DNA of 64,000 bases from Metellina segmentata (lineage: Eukaryota > Arthropoda > Arachnida > Araneae > Tetragnathidae): NCBI GenBank assembly GCA_947359465.1, contig OX375879.1, positions 123,598,486 to 123,662,485 on the forward strand, in the 5' to 3' direction. Below the pieces are notes generated by a model. That model saw nothing but the letters and a program-made list of their open reading frames with translations. It made no database searches and was not told where the DNA came from. The translations under genes were made by a program, and so were the position numbers. Of this stretch, positions 54,350 through 64,000 are shown one piece after another. Numbering within the stretch: the stretch's first letter is position 1; each line of letters starts with the position of its first letter.

Positions 54350-54502
54350 GGTCATGTGCCCAGATTATCGTTTGGTGGCTAAATGAAATAGAAGTAAAAA
54401 GTTCCAGGCAACGCTAAAAACAACTAAAAATGGCTAACGTATCGGAAGACTTGAGCAGTATTGATAAACTGAAAAACAAAAGTGATTTTCCAGTGTGGAA
54501 GT

Positions 54503-54765
54503 TGTTAGATATTCAAATAAAAGTACCACAAAAATACGTTAATTCAAATTACTGAGATTTATTAAATATGCAAATAAGTAATATATGAATGAAATGAATT
54601 TAGAACAGATTAATAAATGACGATCACAAAATAGGCACAATACATTTCTTCAAGTCATTTTTCGAAAATCAACGACCACGCACTGTTGCCACATAGCGAG
54701 GGAGAAACTTACATACAAGTATCAGTCAATCTATGTGGCTCGGACATAGAGCAGCATTTCCAACA
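54503..54765 (-). repeat. 3' LTR of copia-B
   Basis: On the plus strand TGTTAGATATTC...TTCCAACA. AT-rich left half, one difference from the other LTR. Confidence 0.95.
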
Positions 54766-54809
54766 CCCACCCTTGCTGATATGTGTCCACTCGCAAAGAA
54801 AAGGATAAT

Positions 54810-57800
54810 CTAAATACCCAATTTACTCTTACATCTACACAAAGTTTGTTTTGTTACAGACTTCGTAAGTATATCAGCAACATTGTCTTGAGATGGGACG
54901 TATACAAAATTCACTACTCCCTTGTTGACAAGATCACGCAAGAAGAAATACTTCAAATCGATGTGTTTGCTTCTTTCCGAGGTTTCTTGATTCTTGGCAA
55001 TACACATTGCTCCTTGATTGTCTACCAAAATGGGTTGGGGTTCACCAATGAACATCTTCATCTGTAATTCATTCAGCAAGTTTATGATCCATAGAACCTC
55101 CTTTGCAGCTTGGCACATTGCGACATACTCTGCTTCCGTAGACGAGAGTGCAGTGCAAGTTTGCTTTCTACTGCACCACGAAACAGCTGCTCCTGCCAGG
55201 ACTATGACGTATCCACAAAAGGATTTCCGATCAATTCGATCACCACCCCAATCCGCATCAGAGTATATCTTCAATATTTCTCCCGTCTTTTTGTACGTTA
55301 GTTGCTGATCTTTAGTTGCTTTCAGGTACCTGAATATATGTTTAATACCTCTCCAATGATCGTCAGTATGATGCTCATTGAACTGGCTCATAAAAGTCGA
55401 GGGATATGACAGGTCTGGCCGCGTTCCACAGGCTAGGTATAGTAGACTTCCAACCGCTTGTCTGTAGGGTACAGTTGCCTTTTGGATGTCAGGATCTGGT
55501 AAGCGATATTTCAAACTAGGGTCTAATGGAGTCGACGCACCCTTGGCACTTTCCATCTTGAAGGTGTTGAGGATTTCTTCAGCATAAGAGGATTGATCCA
55601 AAGTCAATGATCCGTCCTCTTTCCTGTCTATTCTCATGGACAATATATGCCTTGCTTCACCCAGATCTTTAGCTTCAAAGCGCTTTTTTATCTTGACTTT
55701 AAAAGCTTCAATTTTTGCTTTCTTCTTTCCAAGGATAAGTAAGTCATCTACGTATACACCTATGATGACTTCTCTTTCATCGTCATAGTATATACATGGT
55801 TCTGCAATTGAACGATTTAGGCCACACTGTCTTAGAAATTCATCTAAGCACTTGTTCCATTCAAGCCCCGATTGTCGCAAACCATATAAGCTTCTTTTTA
55901 AATGGCAAACAAGATGTTCGTTCCCTCTTTCAGCTGTCCCTTCAGGTTGAATCATGTAAACATCTTCTTTCAGAGTGCCGTTAAGGTATGCAGCTGTTAT
56001 GTCCATTTGATGTAATTTGTAATCCATTTCAATGGACAATGCTAGTAGCATACGAATGGACTTGATTTTTATTACTGGCGAAAAGGTTTGATTGAAATCA
56101 ACACCAGGGATTTGGGAATATCCCTTTGCAACCAATCGTGCCTTGAATTTGGAGACGTTTCCTTTTTCATCGTATTTTCTTCGGAATAGCCATCTTGAAC
56201 CAATAGCTTGGGTATTTGGTGGTTTTGTGACTAGTTCCCAAGTTTGATTACGTCTCAAGTTATTAAGTTCTTCGGTAATAGCTTCTTTCCATCTCTCTAC
56301 ATAAGGGGATTTCATTGCTTCTCTCAAATTTGCAGGGTCTTTTTCATCTAGTGTAGACAAATTTGGTTCAGCTGTCATGTCTTCTTTCACTTTGTACAAA
56401 ACATAATCTTCTAAGTACCTTGGTGGTTCTCGAGTCCTGTTGCTTCTTCTAATTAGATCATCAGCATTTGTGGGATATGCATCTGAATTGGTATCTTCAT
56501 TTGCTTCTTCTTCAATTTCACTTGTTTCATTATTACCATCTTGCATTACCTCAAAACTATCCGAATTTCCTTCATCGGAGGAATTTGTGGTAAGTGTCTC
56601 ATCTGGGATGTCTCTATCAGGTACATGGAGTGTAAACTCTTTTGTATCAGAGTTTGAAATTGATAATTTTTCTTTGAAAGGGAAAACGGTTTCTTCAAAT
56701 GTCACGTTTCGGCTTACAAAGAATTTATCATTCTTAACGTTCCATAGCTTGTATCCCTTAACTCCCTCCACATATCCAATCATGATGCATTCTTCTGCTC
56801 GAGGAGCTAGTTTTCCACTAATTTGACTGTTGTCAAGTTTAGAGAAAACTCTACAGCCAAATACTCGAAGATTATCAATGTTTGTTTTTCTGCCAGTCCA
56901 TATATCATTTGGTATATTTCCATCCAATGCGGTTGTTGGACATCTGTTTCGAATATAACAAGCAGTATTAACAGCATCAGCCCAAAGATGACTCGGTATG
57001 CCTGACTGTATAAGCAAGCAACGTGTCATGTCGAAAAGAGTTTGGTTTGCTCTCTCGGCAACACCATTCTGTTGTGGTGTTCTCGGTACAGTCAGTTGAC
57101 GAGAAATCCCATGTTCTCTCAGGTAATCATCAAATGCATGGCTAATGTATTCTCCACCATTGTCATTACGTAAAATTTTGATTTTGGCACCATGAATATT
57201 TTCTACTTGTTTCCTGTACTCATCAAACTTCTCCAATACTTGGCTCTTAGATTTCATCGGCCTCACCAACATATATCTTGAGAAATCATCAATAAAGGTC
57301 ACCAGGTAATTTGACCCTCCCTTCGAAACAGGTGAAATTGGTCCAGTGACATCTGAGTGGATGATTTCTAGTGGTTTTGAGGCTCGTTCTGCTTCTTTAG
57401 TAGGGAATTTATATTTCTTCATTTTTCCTAGAGTACATACTGTACACAGTTCATTTGTATCTTCATTACTTTTTTCTACAGTCAAGTTCTTCAAGGTGTT
57501 AAAGTTCGTATTGAGTTTTCTTACTCCTTCCATGTGAAGGTGGCCCAATCTGCTGTGCCACAATTTTTCTTTGACCGATCTCGTCAAGTAGGTGGTTTCG
57601 GGTATTTCATCCACTCGATAGAGTCTTCCATGTCGGTATGCAGTCAAGATAAGTTCTTCAGTTTCATGTTTCAAAACCTCTGCCTTTCCTTCTTTGAAAC
57701 GTACTTCACATCCCTTCTGTTCTATCCGGCCAACTGATAGTAGGTTTGCTCCGAGGTCAGGAATATACAAGACATTTTGTAATGTGATCTTCCTTGAGCC

Positions 57801-58811
57801 ACAATCTTCACTGAGATTCAGTGAAATGTCTCCAATCCCAGTCACTTTAACTTTTTCAGAATTGGCAACTTCAACCATCGATGATGTAGATTTCAGGTTT
57901 GAAAATTTGTGCCGATGTGATGACATATGCTCAGTGGCTCCACTGTCTAAGATCCATGAGTTTGAGTCGTCAATTCCAGGATGGTTTATTGTTAAAGCAT
58001 GATGGGTTTCTTCATCTATGACTGTTTTTGCCGAATTTTGGTTTCTTCTAGATTCATCACAAAATCTTGATATGTGGCCCCATTCTCCACAGGAAAAACA
58101 ACGAGTGTTCCTCTTAGTTTTGGTGTCATATCCTTCAAAGTTATTTGTGTTTTTCTTTGGTACATGTCGTTTAGAGAATTTACTCGTCCCTTTGAAGTTC
58201 TTTGTAGTTAAGGCTCTTTCATCGGGGATCTGAGTTGAATTTTCTTCTGCTTTACGAGATATTCTTCTTTCTTCTACAGTAATTCTTGCCTTTACTGTCG
58301 TCGTCGTCAGATTTTCTTCATCTTTTTCAAGGCTTAGGATTAAGGGTTCATATGCTTTTGGCAAGCCTATGAGCATCACTAGTGCAACTTCTCTATCTGT
58401 GAAAGCATATCCTCCATTAGCAAGCTTTCTGTGAATGTCGATTAGTCTTCCTAAGTAATCTTTAACTGGTTCCCCAGGCTTCATGATAACGTTGAAAAAG
58501 TCACGCATCAACTGCAAAATGTGCAAAAGTCCGAATTGGGTGTGCAGCTTCTTCAAAATGTCCCAAGCTTCGGCAGCACGGAGACACTCTCCTATATCGT
58601 CCAAAAATGTGTCTTCAACTATTAGGAGTAATAGTGCCAATGCTTCTTCGTTTTTTCTTCTTTCATCATTCGTCAGTTCCGGACCAAATCCAGGTTGAAT
58701 GGCCTCCCAACAGCGTTTCTGGACTAACGCTGCCCTGGCGCGAATGCACCATGTGTGATAGTTATCGCCATTTAGTTTGCAAAATCTGTGTTCTTCGTGA
58801 GCCGCCATCAT
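54810..58811 (-). CDS. Copia-B gag-pol polyprotein, intact
   Basis: 1333 codons, no break. Gag (UBN2-like) from MMAAHEEHRFCKLNGDNYHT, with a normal zinc knuckle CFSCGEWGHISRFC at about 238. Protease ILDSGATEHMSS with Asp 289. GAG-pre-integrase motif LWHSRLGHLHMEGVRKL. Integrase with D487 (HSDVTGP), D550 (RNDNGGEY) and E586 (NGVAERANQTL), 35 residues between the last two. Reverse transcriptase (KARLVAKGYSQIPGVDF) with YVDD at 1020-1023. RNase H with YSDADWGGD, LSSTEAEYVA and LVDNQGAM, ending KSKLGI. All active-site residues are there and the LTRs are nearly identical, so the element may be active or was until recently. The start is the ATGATG at 58811-58806. Confidence 0.95.
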   Translation of the reverse strand: MMAAHEEHRFCKLNGDNYHTWCIRARAALVQKRCWEAIQPGFGPELTNDERRKNEEALALLLLIVEDTFLDDIGECLRAAEAWDILKKLHTQFGLLHILQLMRDFFNVIMKPGEPVKDYLGRLIDIHRKLANGGYAFTDREVALVMLIGLPKAYEPLILSLEKDEENLTTTTVKARITVEERRISRKAEENSTQIPDERALTTKNFKGTSKFSKRHVPKKNTNNFEGYDTKTKRNTRCFSCGEWGHISRFCDESRRNQNSAKTVIDEETHHALTINHPGIDDSNSWILDSGATEHMSSHRHKFSNLKSTSSMVEVANSEKVKVTGIGDISLNLSEDCGSRKITLQNVLYIPDLGANLLSVGRIEQKGCEVRFKEGKAEVLKHETEELILTAYRHGRLYRVDEIPETTYLTRSVKEKLWHSRLGHLHMEGVRKLNTNFNTLKNLTVEKSNEDTNELCTVCTLGKMKKYKFPTKEAERASKPLEIIHSDVTGPISPVSKGGSNYLVTFIDDFSRYMLVRPMKSKSQVLEKFDEYRKQVENIHGAKIKILRNDNGGEYISHAFDDYLREHGISRQLTVPRTPQQNGVAERANQTLFDMTRCLLIQSGIPSHLWADAVNTACYIRNRCPTTALDGNIPNDIWTGRKTNIDNLRVFGCRVFSKLDNSQISGKLAPRAEECIMIGYVEGVKGYKLWNVKNDKFFVSRNVTFEETVFPFKEKLSISNSDTKEFTLHVPDRDIPDETLTTNSSDEGNSDSFEVMQDGNNETSEIEEEANEDTNSDAYPTNADDLIRRSNRTREPPRYLEDYVLYKVKEDMTAEPNLSTLDEKDPANLREAMKSPYVERWKEAITEELNNLRRNQTWELVTKPPNTQAIGSRWLFRRKYDEKGNVSKFKARLVAKGYSQIPGVDFNQTFSPVIKIKSIRMLLALSIEMDYKLHQMDITAAYLNGTLKEDVYMIQPEGTAERGNEHLVCHLKRSLYGLRQSGLEWNKCLDEFLRQCGLNRSIAEPCIYYDDEREVIIGVYVDDLLILGKKKAKIEAFKVKIKKRFEAKDLGEARHILSMRIDRKEDGSLTLDQSSYAEEILNTFKMESAKGASTPLDPSLKYRLPDPDIQKATVPYRQAVGSLLYLACGTRPDLSYPSTFMSQFNEHHTDDHWRGIKHIFRYLKATKDQQLTYKKTGEILKIYSDADWGGDRIDRKSFCGYVIVLAGAAVSWCSRKQTCTALSSTEAEYVAMCQAAKEVLWIINLLNELQMKMFIGEPQPILVDNQGAMCIAKNQETSERSKHIDLKYFFLRDLVNKGVVNFVYVPSQDNVADILTKSVTKQTLCRCKSKLGI

Positions 58812-59074
58812 TTACATAAACAAAAGCTTTCTTCTAAAAAAATGCCTTTTACCTCTTCGGAAAGTCTTGTGTCTCTTCTATTTCAACGTTCCAACTTCTT
58901 CTGAACGTCTTATTTCATCAAGACGAAATCAATGAATGGCACTTCGCTTTTAAGTAAATGTTCATCAACAAATATCAATATTTGCTACTTCAAAAAAACA
59001 GTTCGTTTTTCAATAGATCTCTTCCTTAACGATGCTTCATAAAAAAAATGGTACTTTCGTTTCTTCAGTAAGAG

Positions 59075-59094
59075 TCCAACTCGTGCTGATAACG
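59075..59094 (-). promoter_or_regulatory. Likely primer-binding region of copia-B
   Basis: Directly inside the 5' LTR the minus strand reads CGTTATCAGCACGAGTTGG. TATCAGCACGA recalls initiator-tRNA-type primer sites of copia elements, but there is no TGG start, so the match is approximate. Confidence 0.4.
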
Positions 59095-59357
59095 TGTTAG
59101 ATATTCAAATAAAAGTACCACAAAAATACGTTAATTCAAATTACTGAGATTTATTAAATATGCAAATAAGTAATATATGAATGAAATGAATTTAGAACAG
59201 ATTAATAAATGACGATCACAAAATAGGCACAATACATTTCTTCAAGTCATTTTTCGAAAATCAATGACCACGCACTGTTGCCACATAGCGAGGGAGAAAC
59301 TTACATACAAGTATCAGTCAATCTATGTGGCTCGGACATAGAGCAGCATTTCCAACA
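59095..59357 (-). repeat. 5' LTR of copia-B
   Basis: 263 bp, same ends as the copy at 54503. It borders the resumed copia-A gag at 59358. Confidence 0.95.
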
Positions 59358-62300
59358 ATTGACATCGTAAGCGGAACGGAATCAAAAGAAGGCTTAGCTG
59401 ATGCGGCATTTCGTTCGTGGGTGAAAAGAGATGCGCAAGCACAAAGAATTATTGTGACAAGTATCGATAAAAAGGTGATGATGCATATTTTAAATTGCGG
59501 AAACAGTTGCGAGATGTACAAAAAACTTTGTTCAATATATGAACGGGATTCTGAGCAGCAAAAGTGTAATCTGTTGCAAGAATTCTTCAACTACAATATG
59601 GATTCTGAATCGGATCTTGCCACCCATATCAGTAAGTTAGAAAACATGGCATTCCGTTTAAAAACACTTGACAAGAACATAGATGACGAAATGATTGTAT
59701 CGAAGATTCTATCAACTCTTCCAGAAAAGTATAAACACTTCCGAAGTGCATGGGATTCCACAAACAAAGAAGACAAGACCTTAGAAAACCTAACAGCTCG
59801 GTTATTAAATGAAGAAAACTCAAGTAAAATTCCAGAAGTGCAAGAGAGTGTTGCATTTAAAGTCCATGAAAAAAAAATGCTTCAAATGCAACAGCGGAGA
59901 TCACCTTGCCAGATCCTGTCCTAAAATTAAGATACAAGAAAAATATGGTAAAGAAAGAAAATGTTTTAAATGTAACAGTTCTTCGCATTTTGCCAAAGAT
60001 TGCAGGAACCAGAGAAATCAACCCCATTGCAGCATTTGTAGAAAAACTAATCATATTGAAAAAGACTGTTTTTTTAGAAATAATGCCAATGGAAGAAAAC
60101 AAGTTTCCTTTCTTGCTCCTAATGGAAGTTCTACAAACAAATGGGATGTGGACTCGGGATCTTCAAGTCACATGGTTAATTCTGAAACACTATTGGAAGA
60201 TTCATTAAAAATCTCGACTGAAATCGGTCTTGCCAAGAATTCAGAAGTGATGGAAGCGAAAAGTGTTGGAAGTATCAAAGCAGAGGGTTGCATATTAAAT
60301 CAAGTGTTATATGTTCCTGAACTGTCTAAAAATTTACTGTCTGTAAATGCTATTACTAAAAACAAAGGAGAAGTGAAATTTGTTGAAGATAGAGTTGAAA
60401 TTTCCAAACAAGGTGAAATTGTGTTGAAAGGGTATAAAATGAAATAGGACTCTATGAAATTGATCTGAATAAACAAAATGAAGCATTGTTGACAGAGAGT
60501 AAAAATTATGCAGACACATGGCATCGTAAACTTGGACATTTGTGTGAAAAGAACATGAAACTTCTTTTGAAGCATTCAAAAGGCATGAAGCTGTCAGAAA
60601 AAGAAATAAAAGGTATGTCTAATTCTTGTGAAGTATGCCTAAAAGCTAAATAAGTCAGACTTCCTTTTAAATCTGAAAGAACTAGAGCTAAGATATATAT
60701 GGGCCTATAGAAGTTGAAACATGGGACAGAAATAGATATTTTTTGACTTGCTTAGATGATTATACACATTTTGTTATGGTATTTTTGATTAAAAACAAAT
60801 ATGAAGCTCTCAATGTCCTAAAAGAGTATACAGAAGAAGCTGAAGCAAAATGGTCACTTCGTGTAGCTAAAATACGTTGTGATAATGGAGGCGAATATAC
60901 TTCAAATGAAATGAGAAGTTGGTGCAAATCCAAGGGTATCAAGTTAGATTACACAACTCCACATACACCACAATTAAATGGAAAAGCTGAACGCTTGAAT
61001 CGAACCTTGTTTGAGAAAACTCGGGCATTGATTTTTGATTCTGGCCTTAAGAAATTAATGTGGGGTGAAGCATTAAGAACTGCATCATATCTAATAAACC
61101 GCAGTCCAACAGAAGCTACTGGGGTAACACCTGCTGAAATGTGGTATCAAAATAAGCCTGATTTGTCCAGATGGCAAATATTTGGAAGTGTAGCTTATGC
61201 AAAGAAACTTGGTCACCTAAAAAAGTTGGACTGTAGAAGTAACAAACTTATTTTTGTTGGATATACTCACAACGGCTATCGGCTGTGGGATGAAGAGAAA
61301 AGAAGAATAGAAATTTCAAGAGATGTGGTATTTCTTGTTCCAAGAACTGAAGAAAGAAATATTTTGTCTCTTCCAATTGATGTAGAAGAAAGTATGGAAG
61401 ATTCCGAAGAATTGGTTCAGACAGATGAAGAAAATGAAGAGGAACTTGGACGAGGCAAAAGAATAAAGAAACCACCCACTCATCTCACTGATTATGTCTT
61501 ACTTACATATGAAGAAGCAGTAAATGGCCCTGATAAAGAAAATTGGAAGAAAGCTATAGAAAATGAAAAGAAATCTCTAGAAAAAAATGAAACTTGGAAA
61601 ATTGTGGATAGAAGTAGTGCTGAAAATAAAAATATTCTAAGTAATAGATGGGTACTTAAAATTAAAGATGATGACACGTATAAAGCAAGATTAGTGGTCA
61701 GAGGATGTGAACAAAATTATGGAATAGATTATGAAGAGACTTTTAGTCCTGTTGTGAACATAACTTCCCTGCGAATTTTATTTGGATTGGCAGCAAATAG
61801 AGGATATCATATTATGCAATTTGACATCAAGACAGCATTTCTGTATGGAAAACTGGATGAGGAAATATTCATGAAAATGCCAGTGGGTTACAGTGATCAG
61901 TCTAAAATATGTAAGTTACAAAAATCATTATATGGTTTGAAACAAGCTCCTTTAAGGTGGAATAAAAGGCTAACTGACTTTTTGAAAAGTAAAAATTTTC
62001 GTCAAATTAAATCTGAACAGTGTATTTTTGTGGGAACTGACACAATATTGGCTTTTTATGTAGACGATGGAATTCTAATTGGGCCAGATAGATCCAAACT
62101 AGTTGAATACTTGGAAATCCTTCAAAAAGAGTTTGAAATGACATCATATGATAAACCAGATTCATTTTTGGGAATTAGTATAGAATTAAATTCTGAAGCA
62201 CTGAAAATTCACCAGGAAGCGTATGTGGGCCAAGTGCTACAAAAATATAAAATGCAAGATGCAAAACCAATGAACACACCCATATTGAAGACTTCAGCTG

Positions 62301-63106
62301 ATGATACTGAAAAACATGAAGAAATTGCTTTCCCTTTTCGAGAAGCTTTGGGAAGTCTTTTATATTTATCGTGGAGAACTACACCAGATTTGGCTTTTGC
62401 AGTGAATTCTAACAGTCGTCATGTTGAAAATCCATCTAATGAAGATGTTGTGAATCTAAAGAGAACTCTAAGATATCTAAAGGGAAGCATAAATTCAGGA
62501 ATAAGCTACTCAAAAGAGAGCAGTGATAAAGAACTTATTGCATATTGTGACTCTGACTATGCTGGAGATAGTGAAACGCGTAAAAGTACTACTGGATATG
62601 TGATCTATTTTTGTGGTGGACCAATAAGTTGGTGTTCTAGAAAACAGTCCATTGTAGCTACCTCAAGCACAGAGGCTGAATATATATCAGCAGCAGAATG
62701 TTGTAGAGAACTTGTGTATCTTAAAAGTTTAATTGAAGAACTCACAAATGAAAAAATTTCTGTTACTTTAAATATTGATAACCAAAGTGCTATAAGTTTA
62801 ATTAAAAATGGGGTATTTAATAAACGTAGTAAACACATAGATGTTAGGTACCATTTCATAAAAGAAAAGGTAGATGAAGGTTTAATTAACATAAAGTATT
62901 GTCCTACTGACATAAAAATTGCAGATATTTTCACTAAAGCTTTGGGATCTATTAAATTTCAGAAATTTAAATCTGAATTAGTAATATAACTTGATTACTG
63001 AAGTATAATAATTTAGTATTTCTAAATGTGTAAAATTGTGATTAATTTTTTAGTCTTTGCTATGTTGTATTTTATGTTTATGAAAACTTTCATAATTAAG
63101 GGAGTG

Positions 63107-63291
63107 TGTTGAGATATAATTATTCAAGTTAGTTAATCTGGAGTGGCAACACTAGACTACTTGTTTACCTTCTGAAGCATGTGCTTACTGCTTGTCTAGT
63201 TGCCTGTTGTGTGTGATGTATTTATTAAATATTTAAATAAACCTATTTAGCCGAGTAAAACTCGGCGTTATCTCTGTACTAAAATTCTACA
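63107..63291 (+). repeat. 3' LTR of copia-A
   Basis: 185 bp, four differences from the left LTR. Followed by the duplicated TACAT and resumed gypsy-C integrase. Confidence 0.95.
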
Positions 63292-63541
63292 TACATATGG
63301 ATCATCTCGGTCCCTTCATCAGAAGTTCCAAAGGGAATCAAGAACTTTTAGTTTAGAACTAGATTCGTACGACTTCATCCTGTAAAAAGTACATCAACCA
63401 AGAATGTACTCATGGCTCTAAAGCAACTTGTGAATGACTATGGATTACCTGAACGTATAATAACTGATCGAGGAACATGTTTTACTTCTCATCAGTTCCA
63501 AGAATATTGCTCTTCAAACGGAGTCTCTCATACAAATTGCC

Positions 63542-64000
63542 GCTAGGTGTCGAGCAGTGTGCGTCGCGTTTTCGGAGCTCCCACGAAATTCAAGTTATTT
63601 TTACGTTATTCTTCATTTATTTAGTACTAAGCACTGTATTACTTATATTTCTACCAGTTCAAACATTTCTAATTGTTTTAAAAGTGTTTTTATAGTCCTT
63701 GTACTTACTTAGTTTTTGACTTGTCAAAAGTAGTCCTAAGTCAAGTCTCGTTAGGCCTAATTCACGTATGTCTCGTTGGGCCTAAATATTTTGTGTCTTG
63801 TTTGTTTTCATTCAGATAGTAGACTACTATAAGGTTATAGGATATTTAATTCCAGCTTTTTCTTTATATTTTTTTAAGTGCAGTGCTTTTTCTGTGTATT
63901 TGACTTAGTACTTTTTCTGTATGTTTGATTTTGTTTAGTGCTTTTTCTGTGCATTGATTGTTACTTTGGATAAGCATGGGTATAGTTAGAATGTTCAAGG
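63542..64000. other. Non-coding end of the window with short repeats
   Basis: Gypsy-C homology stops abruptly at about 63541 (SHTN), and GCCGCTAGGTGTCGAGCAGT begins unrelated sequence. TCTCGTTRGGCCTAA occurs twice (near 63746 and 63771). AGTGCTTTTTCTGTGTATTTGA recurs about three times at 63880-63960. It could be the leader or LTR of another element running off the window. Confidence 0.45.

Larger units (their letters stand above)
54503..59357 (-). mobile_element. Copia-B, complete LTR retrotransposon inside copia-A gag
   Basis: LTRs 54503-54765 and 59095-59357, 263 bp each, differing at one site (C near 54675, T near 59267). The element reads on the minus strand, so the right LTR is the 5' one. 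The purine tract AAGGGTGGG abuts the left LTR (54766-54775). Flanks GAAGT and ATTGA do not match: there is no target duplication, and part of copia-A gag is missing at the junction. Confidence 0.92.
54430..62989 (+). pseudogene. Copia-A gag-pol, broken by copia-B and by its own lesions
   Basis: Gag start MANVSEDLSSIDKLKNKSDF-like at 54430, split by copia-B, resumed at 59358 (IDIVSGTESKEGLADAAFRS). Frame change near 59850. Three zinc knuckles: CFKCNSGDHLARSC, CFKCNSSSHFAKDC and CSICRKTNHIEKDC. Protease VDSGSSSHMV (60150). Frameshift near 60445, a TAA at 60650 and an apparent deletion near 60695, where the first catalytic Asp of integrase should be. From 60743 to 62989 a clean 748-codon frame holds integrase (IRCDNGGEY, NGKAERLNRTL), reverse transcriptase (YVDDG) and RNase H (AYCDSDYAGD, SSTEAEYISA, NIDNQSAI). 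The C-terminal half could still be read, but the polyprotein is not continuous. Confidence 0.9.
54165..63291 (+). mobile_element. Copia-A, an LTR retrotransposon inside gypsy-C integrase
   Basis: LTRs 54165-54349 and 63107-63291, 185 bp each, 4 differences. TACAT is duplicated at 54160-54164 and 63292-63296, within the gypsy-C integrase sequence. AAGGGAGTG before the right LTR is the purine tract. Without copia-B it would be about 4.3 kb, a normal copia length. Confidence 0.95.
50338..63541 (+). pseudogene. Gypsy-C gag-pol relic, split by copia-A
   Basis: Part 1 (50338-54164): gag start like gypsy-A (LRILAEEMGI), a frameshift near 50530, SCAN-like gag (50651-51180), two normal zinc knuckles CFNCNDYGHVSKDC and CRKCNGTGHTQKNC (51333-51440), protease LIDTGSSSCLL, a TGA at 51682, reverse transcriptase ([20 protein letters not shown] at 52629, FTTFDLAHGYLQIP, YLDDI at 52868), RNase H (HTDASAYGIAG, a TGA at 53388) and integrase zinc region (FHDLMGHFVADRNVTKIKEL, CFECLMNK). 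Part 2 (63297-63541): integrase core pieces DHLGPFIRSSKGNQ, KSTSTKNVLMALKQLVNDYG and ERIITDRGTCFTSHQF. Several stops are TGA replacing Arg/Tyr-type codons. LTRs are absent. Confidence 0.85.

Overview
The window is eukaryotic, AT-rich and almost wholly made of transposable elements. An arthropod, most likely a spider, is my inference: the mix of BEL/Pao, Ty3/gypsy with a SCAN-like gag, copia, Jockey-like LINE, Tc1/DD34E, ZMYM1-type hAT, Helitron and KRBA2-type elements fits what I know of orb-weaver genomes. There are no bacterial operons. The only good candidate for a host gene is a last exon with half of a double-stranded-RNA-binding domain at 5075-5273, with its poly(A) signal at 5705.

Layout. 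1-1158: 5' end of a BEL/Pao element on the minus strand (gag, primer site, LTR). 1590-3580: a decayed KIAA1586-like (hAT-type) pseudogene and a dispersed repeat. 5075-5730: host dsRBD exon and 3' UTR. 5782-16161: a first nest. An outer TIR element contains a Helitron (6312-11394), which was split by a 2.9-kb TIR element (6556-9487, itself hit by a MITE and a LINE) and by a Tc1 element (10042-11389). Further right in the same outer element are a 3-bp-TSD MITE (11607-12048) and a tRNA-derived SINE, the latter split by a hAT element with an 8-bp target duplication (12757-16038). 16.5-24.8 kb: more Helitrons, a SINE copy, a Tc1 relic and a decayed gypsy element. 24.9-31.5 kb: two related Tc1 copies (one carrying a solo LTR), a BEL/Pao pol relic and a third Tc1 fragment. 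31.5-33.3 kb: an array of roughly 190-bp units split by a KRBA2/Ginger-like transposon. 33.4-34.8 kb: a possible pogo-like relic.

35619-41892: a complete Ty3/gypsy retrotransposon, here called gypsy-A, with LTRs differing at one position in 354 and one unbroken 1483-codon gag-pol frame. It is probably a very recent insertion. 42-46.2 kb: a second copy of the dispersed repeat, Tc1 ends and the 5' part of a Jockey-like LINE. 46.2-50.2 kb: gypsy-B on the minus strand, LTR-less, whose gag-pol is broken by a single TGA. 50.3-63.5 kb: a second nest. A decayed gypsy (gypsy-C) is split inside its integrase by copia-A (54165-63291), which is split inside its gag by copia-B (54503-59357). Copia-B has an intact 1333-codon frame. 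LTR divergence (copia-A 4/185, copia-B 1/263) agrees with the nesting order.

The genes do not form a pathway. The window is a record of successive insertions that can be ordered by who interrupts whom. I saw no convincing new biochemical system. The most unusual items are the deep nests with exact target duplications, the zinc knuckle lacking its histidine in two gypsy elements, an unclassified TIR element with a 7-bp duplication, and a recurring hairpin shared by Helitrons and an otherwise unnamed repeat.
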